Of a stretch of DNA of 64,000 nt, positions 1 to 9,092 are shown in pieces; within the stretch, counting starts at the first letter, position 1, and each line of letters begins with the position of its first letter. This DNA is from Campylobacter concisus (GTDB taxonomy: Bacteria > Campylobacterota > Campylobacteria > Campylobacterales > Campylobacteraceae). The position numbers and the translations under genes are program-made. The DNA lies in NCBI RefSeq assembly GCF_001891085.1, contig NZ_JXUP01000001.1:62001-126000 (forward strand), read 5' to 3'. The notes beneath the pieces were generated by a model. That model saw only the letters and a program-made list of their open reading frames with translations, was not told the origin of the DNA and ran no database searches.

Positions 1-198
1 CGCGCCAAGTGCATTTACAAGGCTAAATTTATACTCGTTCTCGCTATTTTGCACATAAAGCAAAAGTAGACCTTTTGATGAGCTTACCTTAAATGTTTTC
101 AAGTCAAAATCTGCCATCTGCGGTGTATCAAATTTCTTTGCACATCCAAGAGCAAAAAGCGAAATAGCAAGGATTATGACTATTTTTTTTATAAGCAA
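1..198 (-). CDS. Lipoprotein, 3'-truncated by window edge
   Basis: An open frame runs from a TTG at 198 to the window edge, so only about 66 residues are visible. The start is supported by an AAAGG ribosome site about six bases upstream. The protein begins with two or three basic residues and a hydrophobic stretch ending in A-L-G-C (Cys19), a lipobox-like signal for lipid attachment, so it is probably an outer-membrane or periplasmic lipoprotein. The visible mature part has no motif I recognise. It reads away from the phosphopantetheinyl transferase gene and lies 23 bases downstream of it, so co-transcription is likely. Confidence 0.6.
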   Translation of the reverse strand, partial: MLIKKIVIILAISLFALGCAKKFDTPQMADFDLKTFKVSSSKGLLLLYVQNSENEYKFSLVNALGA

Positions 199-221
199 TC
201 TTTACCTTTTAATGTTAAAAA

Positions 222-743
222 TTACAAAAGTTTAATAATTATATCTTTGCATTGCTTAAATGCAAGGCAAATAATAAATGAATTATTAATAATTAAGTAT
301 TTTTTTGCCATTTTATCGTAGCTGGTAGTACCAAGATCGCTAAACGATAAATTTTTAAGCTTTAAAATTGCCTCTTTTGCAGTATAAATTTCATAAAATT
401 TTTGAGTTTTATCTTTTGCATTTGCCAAAATTTTGCTCTCATCTTTTGTAAAGCAAAAGCTAGCTACTGCGTCAAAATTTCTCTGCTTTAGCTCTTCTAC
501 ATCGACTCCGATCTTTTCTTTTGAAATGGCTAAAACAGCAATATTTTCCTTATGCGAAAGACAGATTTTACCTCGCATCTTTGCTTTAAATTTTAAGTAG
601 CGAGATATTTTAAATGAGTTTTGTTTTATTAAATTTGGGTATTTTTTTACTCTTCTGCGATCTTTTTTATCTAGCATTTTTGAGCTAAATTTCTCACGGC
701 AAAAGCTGATAAAAAGATAAATTTCACCCCTTTTTATAGGCAT
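222..743 (-). CDS. 4'-phosphopantetheinyl transferase superfamily protein
   Basis: This 173-residue protein carries the Sfp/AcpS-superfamily signature: IGVDVEE at residues 78-84 (metal-binding D81 and E83) and KEAILK at 123-128, separated by about 40 residues as in the family. Such enzymes transfer 4'-phosphopantetheine from coenzyme A to a serine of a carrier protein. The protein is short, closer in size to AcpS-like or trimmed Sfp-type enzymes than to classic 220-residue Sfp proteins. The substrate carrier protein cannot be told from context: no polyketide or peptide synthetase lies nearby. It overlaps the upstream gene by 20 bases, so the two are probably translated from one message. Confidence 0.75.
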   Translation of the reverse strand: MPIKRGEIYLFISFCREKFSSKMLDKKDRRRVKKYPNLIKQNSFKISRYLKFKAKMRGKICLSHKENIAVLAISKEKIGVDVEELKQRNFDAVASFCFTKDESKILANAKDKTQKFYEIYTAKEAILKLKNLSFSDLGTTSYDKMAKKYLIINNSFIICLAFKQCKDIIIKLL

Positions 744-1407
744 TTTCTATTCTTTTTTTATACTCTTTTTCACTATCTAAGGCTATTTTAAACTCACTAC
801 TAACGGCTCTTAAATGATCATTTTCTTGCTGATTTTTATCACTAAATGACCTAATACGTGACGTAAAAGTAATCTTATCTTTTCTAAGATCAGCCTCTTT
901 TAGATCAAAACTTAAATTGCTCATTTTGCTATTTAAGATATGCAAGGCACATTTTCTTGGTCCAAAGATAAAATTTTGCCCGTTTAAGGGCTTTAGGCTT
1001 CTTACTAAAACGCCACCATAAAGCGATAGATCACTTTTAAAAGATATGTCAAAGCCAAAATTATGAAAGTAAATTTCTCCTGCCTCACACTGCCTTTTGT
1101 AGGTATTTGCATCAAAACAAGTATAAATTTCAAGCTCGCTAAATTTATACTCTTTGCCAGAAACAATTAAAACTTTACTTTGCATAAGCTCGCATAAAAA
1201 ACTCTGAAATTTCTTATCAAAAAACTCTTTAAAACCAGCAGTCCCAACTATCTCTTGCTTTATATTTTTATCTAGAATTTTAAAGTTATTTTGTTTAAGC
1301 AGATCAAATTTTTCTTTATCAAAATGACTTTGCTCTAAAAATTTACTAAGTACCGCCACCAGATCAAATTTAGCAAAATGGCTTTTAAGTAGCTCGCCAG
1401 CTAGCAT
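724..1407 (-). CDS. Unidentified protein with 3-methyladenine-DNA-glycosylase-like motifs
   Basis: I do not recognise this 227-residue protein with confidence. It is soluble, with no signal peptide or membrane segment. The first 80 residues are helix-rich and lysine-rich. Residues 91-95 read ELEIY, residues 131-143 read GGVLVRSLKPLNG and residues 148-158 read FGPRKCALHIL. These resemble, in order and spacing, the ETEAY, VLIRALEP and GPGKL blocks of Mpg/AAG-type 3-methyladenine DNA glycosylases, but overall similarity looks low. That link is my inference. It sits directly upstream of the phosphopantetheinyl transferase gene and overlaps it by 20 bases. Confidence 0.6.
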   Translation of the reverse strand: MLAGELLKSHFAKFDLVAVLSKFLEQSHFDKEKFDLLKQNNFKILDKNIKQEIVGTAGFKEFFDKKFQSFLCELMQSKVLIVSGKEYKFSELEIYTCFDANTYKRQCEAGEIYFHNFGFDISFKSDLSLYGGVLVRSLKPLNGQNFIFGPRKCALHILNSKMSNLSFDLKEADLRKDKITFTSRIRSFSDKNQQENDHLRAVSSEFKIALDSEKEYKKRIENAYKKG

Positions 1408-1473
1408 CTTTGCTCCTAAGTTTTTATATATTTTAAAGGATTTAAGCTTTACAAGCCAATCTTTGATGAAATT

Positions 1474-2331
1474 TTACCAGCTGCCACTTGCTCCGCCCCC
1501 GCCAAAACCGCCCCCGCCGCCACTAAAGCCACCACCTCTTGAACTGCTTGAATGGCCGCTGCCACTGCTATTTGAGTCTGATCTATCGCGCCTAAAGTCA
1601 CTGTGTGTATTTTTGCTTTGAGTATTTTTTTTAAAGGCATTTTTTAAAATAATAAAAAATATTACAAACACAATGGCAAAGACAATGAAGTAATTTTTCA
1701 CGCCAAAAAATTGCTCAAATACCGTAGATATCAGCCCTGCAAAACACGCACTAAAGCCAATTCTCATAAAAAATTTACCTAAAAAGCCAGAGATAAAACA
1801 CGAGATCATGCCAACAAAAAAGGCAACTATTCCAAACGGTATCTCTTCATCATTACTCACACTTTCAAATTCTTCGCCACTAGCTACCTTTATGATGGCT
1901 CTTATGGCATCTATCACACCACCGCCCATATCGCCTTGCTTAAATTTAGGCACTATCACATCATTTATGATCTGGCTTGATATAGCGTCGGTTAGTACGC
2001 CTTCAAGCCCATAACCAACTTCTATACGTATTTTTCTCTCGTTTGGAGCGATTATCAAAAGTACTCCATTGCTGCTTTGTTTTTGTCCCAGCTTGTAGCC
2101 TCTAGCTATCTCAAGAGAGATCTCTTCTATGCTTTTATTTTCTAGTGATTTAAGCGTCACGATAGCAATTTGCGTCGTACTATTTTGCTCGTAATTTTGC
2201 ACCAAGCTTAAAAGCTCAGCTTTCTCATTTTTAGAAAAAATTTGAGCCTCGTCATTTATCTGCTCGTTAAAATTTATGGCAAAACAAAAGCAAAATGTAA
2301 AAAATAAAAGAGCAAAAATTTTCTTCATCAT
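1474..2331 (-). CDS. TPM-domain membrane protein (YgcG family)
   Basis: The 285-residue protein has an N-terminal signal peptide (about residues 1-18), a TPM (TLP18.3/Psb32/MOLO-1) domain over roughly residues 24-150, two or three hydrophobic membrane segments between about 165 and 235, and a low-complexity tail of glycine and serine ending GASGSW. This is the classic YgcG layout, with the TPM domain outside the inner membrane. TPM proteins are common but their biochemical role is poorly defined; some act in envelope maintenance. Its start overlaps the stop of the lemA-like gene by four bases. That TPM/LemA pairing is frequent across bacteria and suggests a joint function. Confidence 0.9.
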   Translation of the reverse strand: MMKKIFALLFFTFCFCFAINFNEQINDEAQIFSKNEKAELLSLVQNYEQNSTTQIAIVTLKSLENKSIEEISLEIARGYKLGQKQSSNGVLLIIAPNERKIRIEVGYGLEGVLTDAISSQIINDVIVPKFKQGDMGGGVIDAIRAIIKVASGEEFESVSNDEEIPFGIVAFFVGMISCFISGFLGKFFMRIGFSACFAGLISTVFEQFFGVKNYFIVFAIVFVIFFIILKNAFKKNTQSKNTHSDFRRDRSDSNSSGSGHSSSSRGGGFSGGGGGFGGGGASGSW

Positions 2332-2921
2332 TTCTCAAATGAAACTTTTGGATTTATCTTCTCTTCATTGCTTATTTCAAGATTTTGTTTTGTCTTTAGC
2401 TCAGGATAAAAAGTACTTGCTATAAATTTATTTGGAAAGCTTCTAAGGGCTACGTTATACTCTTTTACAGCTTCGATATAATCATGCATTGCTACGCTTA
2501 TGCGGTTTTGCGTACCTTCAAGCTGACTCTGAAGAGATAAGAAATTTTGATTTGCTTTTAGCTCTGGATAGTTCTCGCTAACTGCCATAAGCCTACCAAG
2601 AGCCAAGCCAAATGAGCTTTGTGCTGTTATAAATTCTTTCATCTTAGCTTCATCGCTAAGACCACTTGCATCAACGCTTACTTGCATGCTCTTGCTTCTA
2701 GCATTTGCCACATCTTCAAAAATTTTTTGCTCATGAGCTGCGTAGCCTTTTACAGTTTCAACCAAATTTGGCACAAGCTCGGCTCTTCTTTTATATTGAT
2801 TTAACACCTGTGACCACTTTGCATTTACATTTTCATCAAGTGCAACAAATGAATTTATATACTTAAAAGCACCAAAAGCAAGTGCAGCAATAACTATAAT
2901 AACGGCTATTAAATTTTTCAT
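2328..2921 (-). CDS. lemA: LemA family protein
   Basis: The protein is 197 residues from the ATG at 2921, chosen because an AAGGAG ribosome site lies five bases upstream; an in-frame codon at 2942 has none. Residues 1-20 form a membrane anchor. The rest is a long helical bundle with the LemA pattern: a YKRRAELVPNLVETVKGYA-type segment early, then AMHDYIEAVKEYN and the terminal FPxxxxA region. LemA proteins are inner-membrane anchored with a helical periplasmic domain and no assigned enzymatic role. The gene leads a two-gene unit with the TPM protein. Confidence 0.92.
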   Translation of the reverse strand: MKNLIAVIIVIAALAFGAFKYINSFVALDENVNAKWSQVLNQYKRRAELVPNLVETVKGYAAHEQKIFEDVANARSKSMQVSVDASGLSDEAKMKEFITAQSSFGLALGRLMAVSENYPELKANQNFLSLQSQLEGTQNRISVAMHDYIEAVKEYNVALRSFPNKFIASTFYPELKTKQNLEISNEEKINPKVSFEK

Positions 2922-2990
2922 ATTTTCTCCTTTAAGGAGCAAATATTAGTAAAACAAGACTTAAAAAATAATGTGAGTTTTAGTTTGAAA

Positions 2991-3012
2991 TGAGTGCGAA
3001 TTTACGCACTCA
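2991..3012 (-). terminator. Hairpin terminator after the adhesin gene
   Basis: TGAGTGCG (2991-2998) pairs with CGCACTCA (3005-3012) around a six-base loop, nine bases past the stop of the 1682-residue adhesin gene. On the minus strand it is followed by a short T-rich run, consistent with intrinsic termination. Confidence 0.75.
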
Positions 3013-3021
3013 TTTTGGGGA

Positions 3022-6000
3022 TTAAAGATCGGTATGGATTTTATCGTCTATTTGGATATGGATAGTTTTTCCATTTATTTGATCTATGCTTGAGTAGCCT
3101 TTAAAGCCACTAGCGTCGTAGTTAGAGTCACGATCCCATTTGTGATCTAGATCAACTTTTGTGATTTTATTGCCATTAGCATCAACATCACCACCTTTTA
3201 TCTTAAGCACCGTATCATGGTTATCAGTGATATCAAGGATATTTTGTACATTAAATTTGATCTCTGTCTTTCCTTTAAGCTCAAGATTTTCAAAGCTTTC
3301 CACTTTTGAATCAAGATTAGCAATGCCTCTAAGATCAACTATTTGCTTATCAAACACCAAAGTATCATTACCTTCACCACCTTTCATATCTTTTGTTGCA
3401 TCATATTTAACCGTATAGTTTTCAACGCCTATATGAAGTGGTTTATAAGGCTCATAAGATTTAGACTCTAAGCCATCTGAAGTTTTAAGTGAGGCTTTAA
3501 CATTTAGATCATAGGCTGATCTTGCATTGATATCAAGCTCTTGGTCAAATGTGCCTTTTGCTATATCTGTAGCCGATAGAGTATATGTTGCGGTCTTGGT
3601 TAGTGCATGGTGGTTGTCTGGATCAGTGTATTTAAACTCTACCGTATCTCCATCTCTAGCATCTTCATTAAGATAAACTTTGACCGTAGTAGATCTTTCA
3701 CCACTTTCTGAGGTTTTTATATCTTTATTAAACATGATACCTCTTATAGCATCGATTTCAGCATGTGCCGTATCGCTTACTGTTTTGCTTTCACCAAATG
3801 TGTCAGTTAGAGTAACTTCAGCTTTTGTTTCTTTACCAACTGCGATACCTACATCAAACTCAAGAGGATGATTTGCATTTACTTGTTTAGGATAAGTAAA
3901 TGTATGAGCAGGATCTGTCACGTCCTTTAATGTTATATTGCCATTGACATCTTTGCTATCAACTTCATAATGTTTAATTACTTTAGAGTTGTCAGGATTT
4001 GTTATCTCAACATCTATTTTATCGCCTTTTATCACACTTCCTGGGATAGAAACTTTTACTTTTGGAGTATTGTTGTTTGGATTATCTTTTTTGTATTCGT
4101 CTAACTCATCTCTTGAGATAATGCCATTGTCATTTTTGTCAGCAACTATGCTTACACTTAATCCCGCTTCACTTAAAGGTGCAAGTTTAGCTTTTGCTTC
4201 GCTACTAGTTGTAGTCTCAGCACCATTTGTTATAGTAGCTACTGCACTAGTTTCGCGACCTGGAAGCATAGCAACGCCAGGAATTTTTATAGTGTTATTT
4301 TCTAGTTCATGTGGAGTATGAGTAGTATCACTATCATCTGTTAATGAAATTTTACCATTAGCAGTTTTTGAAACAGTATAAGTTATGGTTCTAGACCCTG
4401 TTGTACCATTAGCTTGAGGTTCTTTTATTGTTACTGCTACCTTATCACCATTTGTGACATTATGCGGCACCTGAACGCTTATAATTGTCTTTTTTATATC
4501 ATTGTCCAAAATAGCTTCATCTCTATCTATTACATTGTCTCTACTTGCATTATCTTCAACAAATTCAATCTTTAAATTTTTAGTATCTACTGATTCTAAT
4601 GTAGCTTTAGCTGTCTTTGTTACTCCATTTATAGTAGCTTCAACCACTGCTGGATGATCTTTATCGATATGAACATTAGAAATTTTTAGCTTATTATCTG
4701 TTGGAAGTAATTCAGTGTGATTATCTGGAAATTTTAGAGTAATACGATTGCTGACATTTGAAACAACAGTATATTCTTGTTCTGCCCCACCATTTACCTT
4801 AACTTTTATAGTATCACCGCTATTTACAGTGGTTGGTATTTGAAGTGTTGCCGAAGTGGTATTTAAATTTCCATCCTTCATAGCCTCATCTCTACTTAGA
4901 ACACCATTTCTATCTTTATCCTCATCAATAAATAGCCTAAAGCCTGTTCCAGAACCGCTACCTTGAGCATCAAGCGTAATATCGCTATTTGTCTCAACCT
5001 TATCAGCACCAGTATTATCAGTAACCTTGGCATTAATGATAGTCTTATGATCTTCTGTTAAGCCAAGTGTATATTTGACCACCTTATTGCCATCAGTATC
5101 ATCGGTAATATCAAGCTCTTCACTACCATTTTTGGCTATTAATTTGCCGTTATTGTCTTTTACTATCTCATATGTCTTGGTCGTTTTATTATTTGGTGTG
5201 TCTTCGTTGTGTGACTCTACTATTAATTTATCACCTAAAACAAAATTTGAAGGAAGCTTGATAGTTGCTATAGTAGTCGCTCCAGTTGCCTCTGTGCTGC
5301 CCAAAATACCATCATTATTGGTATCTTTTTTAAAAGTTATCTCCATATCTTCATGAAGCTTTTCAAGAGTATTATGATTTTGAGCTTCGGCTTTCTTGCC
5401 GCCACTTGCATCGGTGGTCTCAGTAGTTACATTGATGGTCTTGCCAGCAATGATCTCTACGCCAGGAATTTCTATCTCGTTTTTATCACTTGCAGTTATA
5501 GAAGTATGAGTAGAAGTATCTTCTAGTATGATTTTACCGCTTGGGTCTCTACCTGTAACCTTATAAGTTTTAGGTGAAGTGCCATTATCTATTTTTACAG
5601 TTACCACATCGCCAGCTATAACGTTATTTGGCACTTTTACTACTACTGTCGTTTTATGTAGGTCGCCATCCGCGTCTTTACTCTCTGCTCTCGTTAAGGA
5701 TACGTTACGGTCAGCATCCTCTTTGAAATATACTGCCATATCGTTTATATTTGAGATAGTAACCGTGCTTGTATCTTCTGCATGCTGAATACCATCTTTA
5801 TCTTTTATCTCAGCTGTTACTTTAGTTTCTAGACCAGTTGCTGTTTTAATGCCAGAAATTTTAAAGCTTCTACCATCTGTATCTGTATCTATTTTATTGC
5901 CATCGCTATCTTTTACAAAGAACTTACCATTATTATCTTTTCCAATAGTATATTTTATTTCTCTAGCAGTAGCTTCATTTGGCTCTTTTATAGTTACAGT

Positions 6001-8070
6001 TAGTTTATCTCCACTTACTGCATTTTTAGGAAGCTTTATAGTGACTGTTGTGCTATTAAGATCATGATCACTCATAGCTTGTTCTCTGCTCATACTCTTA
6101 GCACCTTTAGCTTCTTCAAATTTAACTTCAGGTTTTTTTACATATTCTAAACTAGCCGATACTTCTGACTCATTTATAGATGTATGTCTGCCTGGTGTCA
6201 TGTTTGTGATGCTAGCTCTGATAGTCGTATCTTGTCCATTTCTTAGATCAAAACCTGGTACTTTAAATGAGTATTGATTATAACTCTCTTTTGTCAATGG
6301 GAAATTTTGTCCGCCATTGCCGATCTCTGTTATACTTGTTACCTCACCTTTATCATTCATATTTATAGTGAAATTTCTTGTATAAACGCCATTTGTAGGC
6401 TCGTTTATAGTAAGTGTAACTATGTCACCATTATCTATTTTATTCGGAAGTCTTATAAGAGCTGTTGTCTCATTTACTTCATGCTCATCCATACTTTCTT
6501 GTCTTGAAATTTCATGAAGAGTCTTTTCTTCTGGTAATGTCATTTCTAAATTTCTACCAATAGGCATTACACTATCTTGATCTGACTCTTCACTTTTTCG
6601 AACATTGTTTTTATCTACCACATGAACACTAGCTGATGTTCTTACATCTGGAAATATTGGAAGAGATGTATTTACTTTTTGATTATCAATCATCTCTTGT
6701 GTAAGAGTGATAGATTTTTCTAAATTTTGAGATGGATGTAATGGATCAGTATAAGTTATGACAATCTTATCACCAACAACCACATCTTTTGGTAAAGTTA
6801 TCTCTACTGTCGTGCTTCTAAAGTTATTGTCTTGACTATTTTCTGGATCATATAAGTAGCCATTGTTGTCTTGATCTTCTGTAAATGTCAAAGTCGGTTT
6901 TACATCAAGAGTAGTAGAGTCGCTTGCAGTTGCACTTCTCATCGTATTTGTGCTATCTGCTACGTAAGCTTCTACTTTTGAAGGCTTGCCATGTTCAACT
7001 GGCATATTGTCTATCTTATATCCATTGTCTATTATGTTTTGATTGATAGTTACATTTTTAGACTCGGTTGTTCCATCAGGTTTTGTCAAAGTCACATGAA
7101 GCACATCTCCTACAATCACATCTTTTACAGTTATAAGTACTGGAGTTTCATTTAATTTGCCATCTTTAGCATTTTCAGTATATGTTAATAGATTATTATC
7201 AGGGCTGTTATCTTCTGTAAATTTAACCTCTGGAGTACTAAAGCCACTTGAAGTTACGCTATCTTCACTTCTACCACTAACATTTCCTTGAAAATTTGTA
7301 ATAGTTGCATCAACTTTTGAAATTTTGCCAGTCTGTATTGGTGCATCAAACTGATAACCATTGCTTATGATAGTTGGAGTGATAGGAATTGTTTTATTTT
7401 CAGTATTACCATCTGGCTTAGTTATAGTGATATTTAGTATATCTCCAGCCCTTACTGTGCCATCGTTTGGAATTGTAATAAGAACTTTTGAAGTATTTAA
7501 ATTTGTATCACGTGCATGCTCAACCCTGCTTAAAGTACCATCGTTATTAAGATCGCTTATAAAAGTTACAAGAGGATTGCTTGGGATTATAGTATCATCT
7601 CCGCCATTGTATCCGCTTATTGGGCTATCGTATGATGCAAAAGCTCTGTTTGTATCACTTAAATTTCTATATGTTGCATTAATGTTTGAGTAGTGACCAC
7701 CCTCAGCAAATTTAGCGTCACTTAGGCTAACGCCATCTCCACCACCAGCAGCAGTATTTCCACCAGCTGCGGTCTCTTCAAGTTTTGTTAAATCTCCACC
7801 ATTTAAAATAGCATTTTGCAAATCACTAACATCTGCCAAGCCTTCCGTGCCTATAGTACTTTGATTTAAAGCAAGTGTATCATTGCCTACAATCGTAATC
7901 TCTTTTCCATTATTTGAAACGATTGTTATTTTATCAGCGGTATCACTTGTCTTGATACTCTCCCCCATATAAAGGATGTCACCTACTTTTAGCTCTCTCT
8001 CATTTCCGTTTTGATCGATAGCGACCGCCTTGCCACTAATAAATTTTACTACTCCAGCTTCTTTAGCCAA
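3022..8070 (-). CDS. Giant repeat adhesin with retention module, type I secreted
   Basis: This 1682-residue protein starts at a TTG (8070) preceded by AAGGAG. Residues 1-75 or so match the retention-module type N-terminus of LapA-like adhesins (GVVKFISGKAVA..., then KVGDILYMGESIKT), followed by a glycine/alanine linker. About eleven degenerate repeats of 110-140 residues follow, starting near residues 170, 285, 400, 512, 651, 782, 913, 1048, 1170, 1309 and 1445. Most open with an EF-hand-like acidic stretch (for example DLNNDGTLSRVE, DKNDNGIISRDE) and continue as beta-rich modules with a V..GD.(V/I/L) core. The last 130 residues include GGEGNDTLVFD, an RTX-like motif typical of the C-terminal part of type I secreted proteins. 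No type I exporter, LapD or LapG gene is in the window. Likely role: calcium-stiffened surface adhesion or biofilm (inference). Confidence 0.88.
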   Translation of the reverse strand: MAKEAGVVKFISGKAVAIDQNGNERELKVGDILYMGESIKTSDTADKITIVSNNGKEITIVGNDTLALNQSTIGTEGLADVSDLQNAILNGGDLTKLEETAAGGNTAAGGGDGVSLSDAKFAEGGHYSNINATYRNLSDTNRAFASYDSPISGYNGGDDTIIPSNPLVTFISDLNNDGTLSRVEHARDTNLNTSKVLITIPNDGTVRAGDILNITITKPDGNTENKTIPITPTIISNGYQFDAPIQTGKISKVDATITNFQGNVSGRSEDSVTSSGFSTPEVKFTEDNSPDNNLLTYTENAKDGKLNETPVLITVKDVIVGDVLHVTLTKPDGTTESKNVTINQNIIDNGYKIDNMPVEHGKPSKVEAYVADSTNTMRSATASDSTTLDVKPTLTFTEDQDNNGYLYDPENSQDNNFRSTTVEITLPKDVVVGDKIVITYTDPLHPSQNLEKSITLTQEMIDNQKVNTSLPIFPDVRTSASVHVVDKNNVRKSEESDQDSVMPIGRNLEMTLPEEKTLHEISRQESMDEHEVNETTALIRLPNKIDNGDIVTLTINEPTNGVYTRNFTINMNDKGEVTSITEIGNGGQNFPLTKESYNQYSFKVPGFDLRNGQDTTIRASITNMTPGRHTSINESEVSASLEYVKKPEVKFEEAKGAKSMSREQAMSDHDLNSTTVTIKLPKNAVSGDKLTVTIKEPNEATAREIKYTIGKDNNGKFFVKDSDGNKIDTDTDGRSFKISGIKTATGLETKVTAEIKDKDGIQHAEDTSTVTISNINDMAVYFKEDADRNVSLTRAESKDADGDLHKTTVVVKVPNNVIAGDVVTVKIDNGTSPKTYKVTGRDPSGKIILEDTSTHTSITASDKNEIEIPGVEIIAGKTINVTTETTDASGGKKAEAQNHNTLEKLHEDMEITFKKDTNNDGILGSTEATGATTIATIKLPSNFVLGDKLIVESHNEDTPNNKTTKTYEIVKDNNGKLIAKNGSEELDITDDTDGNKVVKYTLGLTEDHKTIINAKVTDNTGADKVETNSDITLDAQGSGSGTGFRLFIDEDKDRNGVLSRDEAMKDGNLNTTSATLQIPTTVNSGDTIKVKVNGGAEQEYTVVSNVSNRITLKFPDNHTELLPTDNKLKISNVHIDKDHPAVVEATINGVTKTAKATLESVDTKNLKIEFVEDNASRDNVIDRDEAILDNDIKKTIISVQVPHNVTNGDKVAVTIKEPQANGTTGSRTITYTVSKTANGKISLTDDSDTTHTPHELENNTIKIPGVAMLPGRETSAVATITNGAETTTSSEAKAKLAPLSEAGLSVSIVADKNDNGIISRDELDEYKKDNPNNNTPKVKVSIPGSVIKGDKIDVEITNPDNSKVIKHYEVDSKDVNGNITLKDVTDPAHTFTYPKQVNANHPLEFDVGIAVGKETKAEVTLTDTFGESKTVSDTAHAEIDAIRGIMFNKDIKTSESGERSTTVKVYLNEDARDGDTVEFKYTDPDNHHALTKTATYTLSATDIAKGTFDQELDINARSAYDLNVKASLKTSDGLESKSYEPYKPLHIGVENYTVKYDATKDMKGGEGNDTLVFDKQIVDLRGIANLDSKVESFENLELKGKTEIKFNVQNILDITDNHDTVLKIKGGDVDANGNKITKVDLDHKWDRDSNYDASGFKGYSSIDQINGKTIHIQIDDKIHTDL

Positions 8071-8569
8071 GATTACTCCTTATTATTATTTTTTGTATTA
8101 TTTAAATTTTTATGTGATTATATACTATCTTTATAAGATATAACTTTATATGAGAAATTTTATCTTTTAAGAAAAAAATATATTAATTAAATATATAAAT
8201 TCCAAATGTCAATAGTTTGTAAAAAGCGAATTATAAGCTTTTATCAAAAAATAGCTTTTTGATTATCAATATAATTAATTAAGCAAAATATAATATTTTT
8301 TATAATAAAAACTTAATTTAAGATATTTTTAATTAGTATGAAACAACAATATAACCAAAAAAATCATAATTTTTCAAAAAATGTGTGATCACTATAAAAT
8401 TTTTACTTATAAATTTCACAAAAAATCATCAGTCTAAAATCTACAAACTTATAGTTAAGTTTTTACTAGGTAAGCAATTTTCTAACGCAGAAATAATTTA
8501 ATTTTATATTAAAGATATTCAAAAAATAATGTGAAATGATAATAAAAATTTATGATTATTTATAAGCAG
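8071..8569. other. AT-rich gene-free region upstream of the adhesin
   Basis: About 500 bases with no supportable open frame, made of A/T runs and short inverted repeats (for example AAAAAATAGCTTTTTG near 8247). It holds the adhesin promoter candidate near 8117. Otherwise I see no RNA gene or clear binding site. It may be a long regulatory leader or simply a hotspot between two transcription units that both point leftwards. Confidence 0.5.
8117..8122 (-). promoter_or_regulatory. Candidate -10 box for the adhesin gene
   Basis: TATAAT on the minus strand, 47 bases before the TTG start, inside a run reading AGTATATAATCAC. Campylobacter housekeeping promoters rely mainly on an extended -10 with a T-rich upstream region, which fits here, but AT-richness makes chance matches common. 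Confidence 0.4.
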
Positions 8570-8660
8570 TGGCGGACAGAGAGGGATTTGAACCCTCGAG
8601 CCCCGATTAAGAGCTGCACCCTTAGCAGGGGTGTGGTTTCAGCCACTCACCCATCTGTCC
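8570..8660 (-). tRNA. tRNA-Ser(GCT)
   Basis: The minus strand reads a full 91-base class II tRNA: acceptor GGACAGA pairing with TCTGTCC, the D-arm region GGTGAGTGGCTGAAACC, an anticodon stem-loop CCCCTGCTAAGGGG-like with anticodon GCT, a long variable arm, a T-loop with GGTTCAAATCC, and an encoded CCA end. The long variable arm and the anticodon identify serine (AGC/AGU codons). Confidence 0.95.
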
Positions 8661-8675
8661 ATAAAAAGAAATCGC

Positions 8676-8681
8676 ATTATA
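8676..8681 (-). promoter_or_regulatory. -10 box for tRNA-Ser
   Basis: TATAAT on the minus strand with CAAT just upstream, ending 15 bases before the mature tRNA 5' end. This would put the transcription start within about ten bases of the tRNA. Confidence 0.6.
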
Positions 8682-8788
8682 ATTGAACGCCGCTGATATC
8701 TTGCTTAAATTTACATTTTCGCGCCTGCCACTCTCCCATAGAAAAATAGCCGCGCAAAACTACTCAAATTTAAACGACTCTCCGCAAG

Positions 8789-9043
8789 TCAAATTTGCAA
8801 ATTTAATCCTTCCAAAGCTACCATTTTAGCTTGGTTTTTGTCTAAGCGTGGCATATTTGCATAGTAGCAAATCATATGATAAACATTTAGAAGGTACCCA
8901 TTGCTACCGCGACCAAACGCCTTTGTGCACTCGAACATCTTGCTATGATCCGCGCCACTTAGTAAAGCGATATCCTTAACCAAGTGCTAGTAGATACGCT
9001 TTAGCCGCTCAGCCAACAAGGGGATTTTCTTAAAATCACTCAA
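8789..9043 (-). pseudogene. Small unknown gene interrupted by an in-frame TAG
   Basis: A TTG at 9043 has a GAGGAG ribosome site at 9051-9056 and opens a frame that reads 18 codons, meets TAG at 8987-8989, and then continues in the same frame for 65 more codons (including GADHSKMFECTKAFGRG and NVYHMICYYANM) to a TGA at 8789. The second part looks protein-like (Cys, His, Tyr and Trp-free helical pattern), and a single C-to-T change (CAG to TAG) would explain the break. I cannot name the family. It could also be expressed as a 64-residue protein from the TTG at 8983, but that start lacks a convincing ribosome site. The rest of 8661-9092 holds only the tRNA promoter. Confidence 0.45.
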
Positions 9044-9092
9044 ATTTAACTCCTCACTTCGCTTTGATGTCATCTTCACACAAGTTCAAATT

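Noticed and set aside
3022-8070. Many plus-strand open frames inside the adhesin gene
   Set aside because: They are antisense shadows of repetitive coding DNA without ribosome sites or protein-like motifs.
3022-8070. Possible CRISPR or tandem DNA repeat
   Set aside because: The repetition is at protein level (110-140 residue modules) with diverged DNA; no short identical repeats with unique spacers.
8570-9092. Integrated element at tRNA-Ser
   Set aside because: No integrase, no repeated tRNA 3' end and no foreign gene block next to it.
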